This document shows positions 1 to 13,600 of a stretch of 64,000 bases of DNA, in pieces. Positions within the stretch are counted from its first letter, which is position 1, and each line of letters opens with the position of its first letter. The DNA is from Neelides folsomi (Eukaryota; Arthropoda; Collembola; Neelipleona; Neelidae). Below the pieces are notes generated by a model. It ran no database searches, was not told where the DNA came from, and worked only from the letters and a program-made list of their open reading frames with translations. The stretch covers positions 62,001-126,000 of the forward strand of contig JAQGBZ010000127.1 in the NCBI GenBank assembly GCA_034687125.1, given 5' to 3'. The position numbers and the translations under genes were made by a program.

Positions 1-3000
1 ATTTATAAATTATTAGCTCTAACAAGCTTTCTTCCCAAAGTCAGAGAGAATCATAAATTGAATTGACTGATTGTGAGTGAGTATTATTAAAATTTTCTAT
101 GCGTAATATCACACACACAATTACACTTTTAATTTTTTAAAAGGAAGGAGAGGGAATTCGCAAGCCTTTTTACGTGAATAAATATCTTGGCACAATATCC
201 AAGACGAAATTGGCGAGCGTGATTCTTTTCACACTTCTTATCTTCCTACGTAAAGTGGAGAGGAATGAGGTTTTAAATCTCCGAGAATTGCTTTCTTTTC
301 AAGTAGGAACCCCCATTGGATGTGACAGAGTGTGAGGGACGGTGTGGGAATAACAAGAGCTTCATTTTTACTCCCACTTTTTTGCTTAAATGCTCTCCTT
401 CTCTGGCTCGCATGATAAATGTCACAGTGCGGCACCGACAAGACGGCGGTCAATATCATCCAAAATCCAAACCATGAAAACAATGGGGATGAATGTCAAG
501 AGAGATTCAAAATATCCAATTCGACAGGGAACCTTAAAGAGACGAAAGAGTTGAATCCAGAACATTAAATTGGTGCATGTAAATATGCACTAGATACTTT
601 GTTTAGTAAGAAGCTCTCGTAGACTTGACGCTAATTCCCTCCATTTTTTTCATTTTCAGCTGTAGAGAAAATGAAATAAATAATTGAATAGCTTTTCCAA
701 CTTTACTCCGTTGAGGTGAATTAATCCCGGTGGTCGTAGGTGCCATGTGTGAGTGTGTGGGACGACGGCGGCGGCTGTTGCGGCTCCTTGACTCCATCGA
801 CGTCTCCTTCTTGAGTAGTGTTGAAGTGGCAGAGGAACGACGGAGTGTCCTCTTCTCGCCCTGCACCGATCACTCCACCTACTTTGGAATCCCATTAATT
901 AGAGAGGAGAGAAGAAAAAGGTTCGCATGGAAGACCTCATTTAGCACCAAAGAGTTTGATTTATGAGTACGAACCATTCCAATTTATTAGACGGGTTAAT
1001 GAGAAGCTCATCATTTTTTGGATTTGACTCATTCGAGCACCTTCTTGACTCATCTTGTCTTCCTATGAGTAATAAAATAAAGCCAGACTTCTCTTGAGCC
1101 AAACACTAACAGACTTTCCAAACGTCATCCTTTTCCTTTCGCACTCATGAAATTCAATTTTATTTCCATTATTTAAGGACTGAGGGAGAGTCAACAGTCA
1201 ACCTTATGTTAAACCAAGTCTATTACCCATTCTCCATATAATATGAAAATTTGGCTGGAAAAGGAAAAGTTTAATGTCGACAGCAAAGTCTTTTCATACA
1301 ATGGTAATGTTAGTGTTGTGTTTGGTCAAATGCATGCTGATGTCACATGGCCTACTGTAAACCTCGAACTTGGAGGAGCAATAAAAGCTATTGCATATGG
1401 ACATTTGGAATGACATTTGTCTACCTCTTTTCTTAAAGATATCTTGAGGTGAGTCAATTGAGAAATCTCTCGGCTCTTGTTACGGTCAAAGGATCGCCCA
1501 TCGGATTAATTTGTATTTGGTTGGAAATTGAGGAAATGGTCGGAGTTGGAGAGTTTGGATTGAATTTACACCGCTGGGTGACTGGGCATTGGAGGGTCAT
1601 TACGAGGACATTGCTAGCTAACAATTTACGTTGGCCGGTTGGTAAATGTTTCGGGAGTTTCCCTCGTTGGATCCAGTGGGTTCATTCATTGTGTTCATTC
1701 CATTGGATGAGGAAAAGAGATTGAGATGAGATGCGTGTGGGTGTAGAGGAAGTGTCACTTGCCTTTTTTCACGAGCCCTCCGACTCCTCACTCGAAGTTC
1801 CCTACATCCTGGCTATACAGCCCAGTTCCTCAACTTCTTCTGGAAGTCCCAAGGAAAACTACAAGTGGAAGAAGAATTTAGTCAAGTGTGCGCCTGGGCT
1901 GAGGGAAACTGTTGAAAAAGAAGAAGATTTTGGTGTGGGGATCTCAGGTTGCTGCTCTGACTCCGATCCTCATCACTTCTTTCCCATCTCCCGTCGACCG
2001 CTAAGTGGACAATTAATAAGATCAATTATTTTCCAAGATAAAAAACATAAAAGGAGAAGTGCCAATAGAGTAATCTATACATTTTGCATACCATGATACT
2101 ATGGTCGTGCACAATAGGCATACTGTGAGTATTTGCCTAAATAAACCAAGAGATCAGTTCATTCCTCAAGGATCAAGAGCGGAGTGAAGACGCTTTCGTT
2201 TGTTCCTTTGAAAACATCCTTTTGATTCCCTTTTAATTTCGTCGGGTTGGAGATTACCAGAGGATTTGGTTACATAGTGAGTGTGAGTTGATCAGATCCA
2301 ATTTGAATCGAGTGGAGGAGCCGCCAGGCCGAATTCACAGCTTGGTTTTAGGATAGAGTAGAAGAACCGATTCACTGAGGAATCTTGAGAGAGAAATTGC
2401 TTGCCAAGTGGGAAAGATTGGAATTGGATTAGGAGGCGAGTGGGAGAGTCTCGCATGCACAGAGAGAGAAGTCTTTCTTCACTCGACACATCCAGTGGAA
2501 GGCGGAGGAGCACCGACGCTCGTCCCACTGCCCACAACAAAACTTTACTCATCATTTCCCCCAAAATGAAGTTGACAAGTTCAACTTAAAAATCCCAAAC
2601 TTTGAGCCTTTGCCCCCCCGCTCAGCCTTTCGTCCTCGTACAACCAACAGAAGTCTCTTGAGTATGGAAAGAGTCAAAGGACGGCCATGGAGGTAAATTC
2701 ACTTCCTTACACTCTCACCTTAAAAGGTCAACTTTTGACATCTCATTTGATGCTCATTTTTCCCGACATGAGAAACGAATTGCTCACTACCCTCTTGGAT
2801 TGACGTGTAGATACGATTTTTTCATGCTTTATCACCTCCCATTTACATTCTTAAACAATCTTTAAAATCTTTGGATTTGTGAAGAAACCCATGGACTTTA
2901 AATTTCCAAATTATGGCCGAACAAGTGAGCAGGTTTGTCCAGGGTTTGCCAAAAGTAATATAGGAAACTTGGTGTGGGATAAATAGGATTTAACTTCACC

Positions 3001-6000
3001 TTAATAAGCAAAAACGATAGTATAAGTGAAAATGTAAAGGTTTGTATACATGGATAATTTATGAGGCGAATTTTAAAGATAGAAATCGCAGAGCTATAAA
3101 TATTAAAGTGCAAGATTCTCCTGCAATCAATCCAAACCTAAAGGACCGATCAATCAAAGATAGGGCGATAAAGCTAAGGGCCATTAATAATTATAATGCA
3201 AAATGTACACGGGAGCTAATGAAGTCCGAATTGAAGGGAGACATAAAAAGGATACGAATGGAGAAAGACGGTGGACATTGTCCAAAATAAGGTGATGCTA
3301 CTTGGCATTCCAAAGATGAATATCTCTTTGTGTCTCTCCATGTCTCCGAATCCCCAACGTGTTTCTCCATTCCCAAAACTGCAACTCTGCTCATTTATTC
3401 CATATGCGACGTTAACTGGGTGAGTGAATAAAAATGGATAGGGCCACACAACGTGTCAGTTTGACTCCCTCGCTCGCTCCACCATTTTAACGTCTCCCCC
3501 TAAAAAAGAGGAAAAGTAAACTCTGAGGTGGGAAAGAAATTGCACGTGGCTATTAATCCCTTAATAGTCTCTAATGTCTTTCCTCCACATTTATATATGA
3601 ACATTCGCTGTCAAGTGATTTCTTCCTCCTTCTTCGGAGAATCTTTGAATTTAATCCTCCTAAAGACTCCCAATTGAAACAATGGAACCCGACGCATCCT
3701 TGACGCAACTTGCATAATAATAGAGAATTAATTTTCATTTGTTTGCATTGTAATCCTTGAACTTTAACATTCGTTCCTCGTGTGCTGATCATGTGCAAGT
3801 ATAAGCACTACTACAATATACTTATTTATCTGTTAACCAGACAGTTTATATAAGAAAGAGAAGTTTAAATAGGTTAATGCATTAAGAGTAATTTGCTTTA
3901 ATATGCTATTTGAAATGGTGTAAGTCAAATGGACAATTACGCAGGGACAATATTTCTTTCTTGGATGTGCAAAGGATTGAATGGAAGGGTGAAGGAGCAG
4001 AAAGATATTTCTCTCTGTGTACCTTTTTAAAGATCTCATAAATCAGAGTGGAATAACTCGGGAATTCCAAGTCTCGCTACATTTGATATATCGCTTTGTA
4101 GCCAGTTTTGAATCATCAACTTTATAATTTTATTTATTTACAAGATGCTCAAATTCATTTTACAGACTCTTGAACTGTTCATAAAAATATTTTTTAAATT
4201 CAATTTAAAGAATTTTGTACAAACAAATAATCAATTGAGTCACTTTGAGGAAAGCAATAAATCATATTTAAGTATTTTTATAATACAAGTCGGATATTTT
4301 CCATCGACTCTTCTTTTTAAATATGTTATGAAAAAGTAATTGAGGCCCTCTTAGGCCAGGAACTGAACAGAACTCTATTTAGAAAAATAACATACTGATC
4401 GTTAGTTGAACATTATGAATGTCAGCATAGTTAAAAGCCAACTTAAATTGTTTCGTCTGCTTCAAGGCGAGGGTTGAACTTTCACATGCGTGGAACATTT
4501 CCTTTGGTTGTACTTTAATTTAATGATAGTTAAATGACTATGTGCATTTCTATAATGTCCGATCCAAGAATAAAATGTTCTTGATCAGTGCGAGGTCTCT
4601 TATATTTACAGACGAAACGCGAAGACATTGCAATAGAAATAAAATAAAACTTGGATGAGCTTCTCAACTCAACATCTATCCTATCTATACTAACGATAAA
4701 TAGAAAAGCCGATCTTTAACCACATGCATAATTGAATGTAAACAGACGAATGTTCCTCCTTTCCTTATTTCCTCTCGTTGGGGTCAATTAACCCTTTTCT
4801 CGCCTTTATTCGTTTCCATTCCATTTCATTTGATTCAGGAGCTATTGAGCCTGTTACTCACATCTTCCTTACTAATTCCATTTAATTGCCACGATGAAAT
4901 TTCTTCAGTTCACAACATTAATGTCTCTCCTCCAAACTGATATTTTAAATTTTCTTATAAAAATAAAATATTCTGTTTATTTAATAGTATAAATAGTCTT
5001 TCAAAAAATAACATTGCTACTTGTTACTGCAATGGTATAAATATTAAAATGTGACAAATTACTCATATTAGATAATAATTTTAGGTATTTGCAACAAAAA
5101 TAGTCCTCTCATACCATAACCTAAAGTTAAAATGGAAAATTGAAATATATCATCGAATTTCCGTCACACAATTAGTTTTGCGAAACTTTGCGAATTTCCT
5201 CGAACGCTGAAATATGATTTGATTAATTTGAGATTTAGGACCGCACCTGGCCTTACGAACCGAATGTAGCTAATCGGGCTAATCCGGCCACAGGAGTAAT
5301 CCGGTTCATTTGTCTAGCTCGTATTTAGAGAGTGAGACTATGCGGAAATCTTCGGTTCATCTCCTCCTCCTCTATTTGTTTCCTCCTCCTAATGAAATCA
5401 AGGGGCGGATGGGGAGAAAAAAGAAACGTTGCACGTTGTTTGCTCCGGCACCTTGGGTGTATTTCAGTCAAAACCCATGTCGTAATTTATCTGGCTCTTT
5501 ACGGAGTTCTGATTCATTTCCTCCGAGAAGAGATATGTAGCCGGGGTGAAGGAAAGGAACATCTTCATATAAGATACTTTATCTCACACAACTCATCTCT
5601 TACTCTTCTTTACAAACTCTCATTTACACTCTTGTGGAAATCAAGGAGTTCATCTAAAATTGCCCTCATGCCCTCATCTTAAATTGATTATTATTTTTAT
5701 TATTTAAATTTAAATTTAATCTAAAAGACTTGTAAATACAAAAAATTATTTTTATCTCGGTATTCTTTAAATATTTAAATTCTTAAACCATTATAAAATT
5801 GCTGATATTACAATCTTGAATACAGGCTTGTATTGCATGTATCTTTTACGTTTAATAACTTGTAAAAAGCTAAAAATCGGGTAAAAATTCACATTATAAA
5901 AATATGTGTATTTTTATAATGTGAATTTTTACCCGATGCAAAACATGTAATGGTTTAAGGATTTATCGGCCAAACCAATAAATCTAATGACGATAATCCG

Positions 6001-7674
6001 GAAACAGTGTGAGCAAGTAAAATGTCGGTTGAATAATGATATTCCTCCGCCTTCATACCCAAAATCATTGGATTTTACCTTCTTTCGAATTACACATTTA
6101 TCCTCCCAGCTCATCAAAACTTCCATGATTCGTCATTAAAAGTGCTGGGTGCTGAAATTGGGACGAACTCCAATGCTTATTACTGGAATAACTTATGTTA
6201 GTTGTCTCCGCAAAAACTTCATTTCTCCTCCTTACTCTGTCTCCACTCTCCACTTATGAGATTACTAAGAAATAATTCCTTCAGTAGACACTTCAAGTTT
6301 AGTTTTCCTGTAAATTTTTTTAACGCCTCATATATGATTTTTATAGTTTCAATTCAACCCAATCAAAATGTATGTATGACCAGAATCTAATCCAATTAAA
6401 GGGTTAAAAATGAATAAATGTCTTGAAGTCATGAAGTAAAGTGGAGAACAGTTTTTGGATGCTTCATGCCAGCCGCAAAATTAAAGTGAATAGAAAAATT
6501 CAGAAAATTGAAGACGGTCTTTTCCTGTAAATGTAAAGTCAGGGAAAGCGGCAGTGTGTATTTATGTTACATATTTATTAGATCACGCCTTCTCATTTAT
6601 TCACACCGACCCTTGAAAGAAGTGTTGGCTGGTGAGATGTTTTTTATTGTATTTTTCTGAGAATTCTATAACTCAATCTCAATAAAACTTAACGTCCTCG
6701 TCTCGGATGGTATAAAAATGTAAAATTGCTAGACTTGTGTGTAACACTGTGTAAAGAAGGGAGAGGGAGGGAAGAATGAAGGAAGTGAGACATCAGGCTT
6801 TAAACAATTTTTCTCGTCTTGACTTTGTCTATTTGGCATTGCTTGCATTAAATTGTCTCAGGGTGCGTCGGAAAGATAAATCCAATCAACTGGAGTCGAT
6901 GGCTCTCTGGCTCCAACGGAAATTATTTTCGCTCCCCGCATTCATGACTCCAAAAGAATGAGAATTGAGGAGGTAGAAATAGATACTGAAAGTGGGTCGA
7001 TGCTCTAATTTACCTTGCCTCAGACTCACACAATTTTTTCCTCGTTTTCTTATTTTTTTTCAATTACTGAAGGAATCCTTGAGAAACTGGAAATACTCGG
7101 CATTCGAGATATTTAACACTTGCACTTGCTTCATGTCTTCACCCTTCCGCCCATCGAGACTCCGTTTAAAATATCTCCGCACATTGATCCTTTAAACAGA
7201 CCCTCTCATTTGTTTTCAACTTCGCTAATGCACATTTCATAAGATTTCTCAGCCCCTGACTCCGCTGTATGCAATAACGACGATGAGTGTTGGCTTAATG
7301 ACTTAAATTGTCACCAACTTAATAAATTTCCCTTTTTAGATGGCGACCTCAAGGTGGCATCTTGTCAGTCATACTCTTGTATAGTATTTCGGTGAGCTTA
7401 CTTATTCGCCCGTCCCTTGCACGTAAGACACTCATTTCAATTACTTATTGAATTCATGATTATATAACATTACATATAAAATTATGTACTCTAGATTGTG
7501 TAAATATTGCATAATGTAAAAATTATAAAAATCATTAATTTAGATAAATTGAAATCAAATATAACATAAAATTAATTGCTTTTAGCCTTAGCTAACAATT
7601 TAAAAATGGAGAGGGTTGATCTCTCTTTGGCTAATCTAATTAATGAGTTAACTCTGGTCGCGTGAATCCTTTAG
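1..7674. other. Upstream region without a supported gene
   Basis: No gene with homology or a consistent exon chain was found here. The stretch from about 600 to 2700 is richer in GC and in short open frames than the rest, and could contain promoter or 5' untranslated sequence of the downstream collagen gene. The first collagen exon seen (7675) needs an upstream exon ending in phase 1 that encodes a signal peptide. No candidate here satisfied both needs. The open frames at 238-483, 603-966, 1449-2096 and 5310-5682 show no recognisable domain and I do not call them. A perfect hairpin at 5876-5937 is listed separately. Confidence 0.5.
5876..5937. repeat. Perfect 29-bp inverted repeat, 4-nt loop
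   Basis: The left arm (5876-5904) and right arm (5909-5937) are exact reverse complements over 29 bases, separated by the loop tgtg. The arms begin and end with atcgggtaaa / tttacccgat. The surroundings are AT-rich non-coding DNA. It could be a tiny foldback element, the remnant of a miniature transposon, or a structured transcript. Confidence 0.9.
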
Positions 7675-10600
7675 AGGAGAGTGGCTATGGATACGAGGAC
7701 CCTGAGGTAGACGAGTTCGATAGTGTACGATTAGTCTATCGAGAAGAAGACGGTAAGAACTCTTCACACTCCTTCAGACCTCTTTCCAAAATTCTTTTTC
7801 ATCCATCAACACTGAAACAAAGACACGAGTCCTTCTTTTCACTCCCCTCACCTTCACACACACTCAAAAGGTTACACATTTGATTGAGCGATTGTGCAGG
7901 AGTCTCCTTTGAATCTTGCAGATGTGGGTCCACGTAGAGGAGATGTAGCAGAGGCTTATTATGATGATGTTGCAGGTTAATTTTAATGAATCCCCTTCAA
8001 ACTCTCATTTTCTAATTTTTCTAATTTTTCCAATATTCACTGCATTGATTAGTTTCCTAATTTTGTTTTTAGACTCTTCGTAGTGAATGTTTTTAATTTG
8101 AATACACTTTTGCTGCTCTTTTGCCAAGATTTATTTTCAAGTTTGCAACTTTTCCACTTCCACACCATTTTTACACATTTTTTGATAAAACACACTTTTT
8201 ATATAAAAATGTTTACTTTTAATTTTTATATAAAACTAGATTAGATCATTAGATGTAATTTGCAGATGTAAAATTAAAAAAGCTTCAAACTATTCTGACA
8301 TTTGGGGGAAATGGGATATATTTATAGCGTTTTTGCTAATGCTTACTTGTACAATTAATTACTTCCTGAAACTCTATCTTTATGAACTGAACTATGAGCC
8401 CAATTGCCGATATAACACTTCTTTATTTATTTCGCTTATTTGACCTTATTTACAATTTCTATGAATTGATCTCTCTTTCATCTTCTCTACTCATGATCTC
8501 ATCACTCCTATTTTCTCTATTGCATTTCTTCTTCTAATCTCCTGCCAAACTGTCAAGAATCTCATCTTAGAAAGTGAGAGTAATTCTTTTCAACCTCTGA
8601 GAATGTGGAACTTACCAAACATAAAAAACACAAGAACTTCTTTACTTTGATAATTGAAATTGAAAATGTCTAATTGAAAACCCAACTTCCTGGTTTAAAT
8701 ACAGATTACAATGGAGTCTACGAGATTAATGGTCCATGTTCAGATTACAAGCCTGGAGAAGATGATCTTCAAGCTTTTGATTTTATTCGTAAATTCAGGT
8801 TTTAATTTTTTTAATTTTTTGGATTCTCCAAGAGAATTTTTTTGCAAAAAATATTTAACCATTTTTGGCCATAGGTTAGACATATTAGAAGGTGAGTTGT
8901 CAGCTGTGACAAGGGTCCGCGGGTCAGACCGACTCCAAACGGCGTATCGTCTCGATCGTCAAGTCGACCTTACTAGAGATACAAAAGAAATATTTCCACA
9001 AGGGTTACCGGATCAATTCAGGTTCTTTCCTCATACAATTTTCCTTAGAATTTACAATTTAATTTAATAGTAACTGAAGATAATTTAATAATCTTATTTC
9101 CAGCTTCATAACCACATGGAGAACGAGAAAGCCACCGAAAGTGACTTGGCATTTAATTTCTCTTTCGGATTCTCATAATCGGACTCAATTTTCAATTGGA
9201 CTCAATCCAAAACGAGAAACCGTCGAATTCTCAATAGTGGATTTTGAACAGAAACTTCAAACGTTAGCTTTTAGGAATGTCGACGTAAGTTTTTGCCTAA
9301 TAATTATTAATGGGCAAAAGGATTCACAACTGACACCTTTCATTATAGGTCTTTGACCGGAACTGGCACAAGCTACATTTTGGAGTCTTTCGAGATCGTG
9401 TTCTTTTATACGCTGATTGCGAAGAGATCGGGAGCGAAGCTCTTGAGCCAAGGGGCCCAGTTGATGTAAATGGACAAATGTCCATAGCCAAAATAGCTGG
9501 TTCTCCTACAACCACTGTGCCCGTAAGTGGTCTTTCCTATCCCTACATCTATAACGCATTCTTGTTGTCCAAAATATGACACCTGAAATGTCATGTTAAA
9601 AAACTAATTTGACAAAATGCTGTTCTCGAAAATGTCATTCACTTAATCTTCCATTAAGCATAATATGAACAAATACTCATGGGCATTCCTTGTTCATACT
9701 ATCCATTCAAAGTGACATATTTCGATACTATAACCATATATCTACAAAAGTATAGGTAAATTTAGAGTACATTTGGTTTATACAGTATAAGCTAGTATTA
9801 TGCAGTTGGTAGACGTGAGAGTAATGACAAATTGTAGAGTTAAAATTTATTAAAAACAAGTCAACTAAAGTCATATGAGTAATTTATTTTGAACAGGGAA
9901 TTGGTAAGGTATAGTTAGGAGCCTCGGGTCTGAGGGTGTAAACTCCAGAAGTCAGGGCGTATGGTATGAGTGTCTGTCAAGGACGAGGACGTGTTGAGAT
10001 TCTTGGGGGCTGCTGCCATGTAATCATGTCAGAGTGTCAATGAAGGAAGTCTTATCTTCTCATTGAGTGAGAGACGGAGAAGCAGAGAAGACCTTTTCCC
10101 AAATTCATCATCACTCCCGAGACAAGCGGATAAAAAATTCACCCCAAACGTGTTGATAAACACGAGGAGGAAGGGGAGTGACAGAGAAAACTCTTTGATT
10201 TACTCGCGAAATTTCAACCTTCCAATTTTCCAATGAGAGCTAAGGGAGAATCAAAGACGATTCTTCATCTCTTAGACAATCCAGTTGGAACAAAAACCTG
10301 AGCTTGGATTTCATTCTACGTGTTCGCTTCAATTTCCAAATGAGCTTCTCCGGCTTCTCATTGATAGCTCTGAGGTTATTTACGGCTCCGGGAGTCTCCG
10401 AGCCTGAGCCATTCTTAAAATTTCAACGATGGAAATTCCTATTTGATCACTCAAACACTATTTTTAGCATGATGAATCGAATTTTTATGGGAATCCTATA
10501 TATATAATACGTGACTTTAATTAAACGTAGTCAAGCAAAACCACCATGTAGGATGATCCGATAGGAACGGGCTTTGCACTAAACGATTCCCAGATATCCA

Positions 10601-13600
10601 ACGGAGTGCCCTTGCAATAAACACCAAATCTCTAACCCTCACGGTTGTCAAGTTATACGCCGACAAAGTCAAAATTTCGGTTCTTCAGGGGGAGGAGTTT
10701 CGACGTTTTTTTGAAATAATTTGAAAAAGTTGACGAGTTTATTTATTTAAATTCACTCCTGTGGTTACTCGAGAGCATTTGGAGGGTCAAATGTAGTGTA
10801 AATGAAAATATTTTAAAAAGTCGACGAGTTTATTTATTAAATTTCAACATTTAACTACTGAATTAATTAAAATCAATCAAAAGATTTGGAAATGGAAATT
10901 TAATTGGAAAGTTGGCGAGTTTATTTATTAAATTGTTAAATGTAGCCAATGAGTTTATTTAAACGGGATTCTCTTTTAAATTTCCAAATGTGTCTCGATT
11001 TTGGTTAAAACGCCGAATAGATTTATAATTTTTTTACTTATATTCCACTCACTAATACTAATAAAAAGTGATCCGTATGTGACGGGCGACTGATCTAGGT
11101 AATTGCGATACCATTACTCAATGGATTATTGAAAGAGGGTCAAAGGTATTTTATGGGATACTGATTTAATAATAACTGTAGTTGATACTCATTGGTAAGA
11201 TATTATAATGGGAAAGTCATACCACGGCAGTACTGGGGATTCTGAATATTATTAATAGAGAGCCGATTTATATGCACGAATCATCTAACATGTAAGAAAT
11301 TATGCCTCCAGTTTGGGGTATTGTGAGAAAATTACACGCGTTATCACGATGCTTAAATATAGAAGCATGTTTTATGATTCAGTGGTGGATGATCTGACTG
11401 GAATATTAATGCGATCGACAACCATGAGGTTTAGTGGGAATAAAAACATGAAAGAAGCGGGTTCTTGGGTCGTTTTAGAGCAACCCCAAATATTATAATT
11501 ATATAGTAATCTATCTGATAGACGGGTTACAGATATTGGAATACCTACGATTACGGGTGACTCAATGGTATCCTGAAATCCAAGCATTGAGTGACCCGTA
11601 GGTTACGGGTGACCGGTTCGTTTATTACTTAAATCCCTGATATTTTGATTCAGATCATTTTAAATGACAGATTAAGGATGAAATTCATTGAAATGTTCCT
11701 CTCCAAGTTTAAATATTTTAAATCAATAAGTCATTTTTTTATTTGATTTTTAGATTGATCTTCAATGGATGGTACTAAACTGTGATCCTTCGAGACCAGA
11801 ACGAGAAACGTGCAATGAATTACCTGTAAATTATACTAATAAACGTTTATTATTCTTATAATTTTATATTTTGTAAATTACAATTAGAATCGTTCTATTT
11901 TCTTAGCCAAGAAAGAAAGCAGAGAACATTGAAAAACCAGCTTGCGATGTTATATGCCCACAAGGACCACCTGGATTCAACGGAACTGATGTATTAAATC
12001 AGATGTTTAACTTTTATAAATATTTTATTTTCAAATAATAAATAAAAGTTCATATTTTAATAATGCAGATGTTTGGTCATTTTGCTGATTTTTTATAATT
12101 CCGGCGTAAGCGTAATGTTATATTACTTTAGGGCTTAGATGGTCTTCCAGGACCAAGAGGAGAAAGAGGACCGCAAGGACCACCAGGATTTCCTGGAAGA
12201 AGAGGAGAAATTGGTGACAGAGGACCAAATGGCCCTGCTGTAAGACAAAAATTAAATTAAAATCAATTTTAACTTTGATTTACAAATCATTAATTGAAAT
12301 TCAAAGTATAAAATTTTAATGTAAATAGGGAGTTCCAGGACCTCAAGGTCCACAAGGTCTTCGGGGACTTATTGGACTTACCGGGACTCATGGACAAAAA
12401 GGTGACCGAGGATTGGATGGACTCCAAGGACTCAGAGGAGAAAGAGGAGACTATGGAGAAAAGGGAGATAAAGGAGATAGAGGAACCCCAGGAGTACAAG
12501 GACTGCCAGGACCACTTGGATTGCAAGGCCCTTCTGGTGATTCTGTGAGGATCGTTGGACCAATAGGACCTAAAGGGGATCGTGGAGATCAGGGACTCCC
12601 CGTAAGAATTTAATAATTAATTTTTAATTTATTTATCTTATACCAACCAATAAAGGATAGATTATCCATAATAAATACAAATAATAAACTTATATACATA
12701 ATACCTACACAATAAACTTATTAAAGGGAATGCCGGGCAATGACGGTATGAATGGGAGACCTGGTTTAATGGGAGAAATTGGAGCAATTGGTCCACCTGG
12801 GAAAGATGGTCTTCCAGGTCTTCGAGGATTTAAAGGTGATTTGGGACCTCAAGGGCTTCCTGGTGGTCGTGGCTTGCCTGGACTTGGGGTAGGAAGATGT
12901 CAATATTGTTAATTGTTAATTAAGTTTTTAAGTAAATGTTAATCGATCTTGTAGGGTCCTCCAGGGCCACCTGGTCCAATAACAGGTCATGTAAGTGGAA
13001 GACCAGTAATTGGACCGATGGGTCCTCCTGGTCCACCGGGTGACGGTGGATTACCCGGACTAAAAGGAGCAACAGGTTATCGTGGAGAAAGGGGAGACAA
13101 AGGAGACAAGGGACATGGTGGTGATAAAGGAGACAGAGGTTTACCCGGAATCCCTGGAATGGATGGAGCAAGAGGAGAAGCAGGAAGAGAAGGTTTGCAA
13201 GGAATGCCCGGTCTTAAAGGAGAAATGGGACATATGGGAATCATGGGTTTGAGAGGTCCACCGGGTCTCATTGGCTTACCCGGCCCACTCGGAAATCCCG
13301 GAATCCAAGGATCGCCTGGAAACAAAGGAGATCGAGGAAGAGACGGAGATCAAGGTCCACCCGGATCAGTAGCTGCCCAAGGATTACCCGGTCTGCCAGG
13401 TGAAGTTGGTCCAGTTGGTCCACAAGGAGAAGATGGATTGAAAGGAGACAAAGGAGACTCTGGACCAATTGGCCCACGAGGAGAATCAGGGCTTATTGGA
13501 CTCCCTGGTCTTGAAGGGAAACAAGGATTAGAAGGAGAAAGGGTAATTATCAAGATAATTAGCTTATTTTATCAGCATCAGTTAATTAAAACACTTTTTT

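Noticed and set aside
238..483. Minus-strand frame with a hydrophobic start (WFGFWMILTAVLSV)
   Set aside because: Its only ATG is internal, there is no acceptor upstream or convincing continuation, and no family is recognised.
603..966. Overlapping Arg/Ser-rich frames on both strands
   Set aside because: Produced by a GC-rich CpG-containing patch; both strands are open at once and neither shows a domain. More likely promoter or leader sequence.
5332..5682. Frame with a Leu-rich start that could be the collagen signal peptide
   Set aside because: No donor in the phase needed by the exon at 7675, and the sequence after the hydrophobic stretch is unlike secreted proteins.
6776..6961. Another possible collagen signal-peptide exon (hydrophobic VYLALLALNCL)
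   Set aside because: The hydrophobic stretch is preceded by a long polar region, and the only donor nearby leaves phase 0, while phase 1 is needed.
11540..11605. Near-inverted words gggtgactcaatg / cattgagtgaccc
   Set aside because: Only 13 bp with a mismatch; not clearly beyond chance in a 2.2-kb intron.
13077..13553. Pro-rich minus-strand frames opposite the collagen exons
   Set aside because: Antisense shadows of Gly-X-Y repeats.
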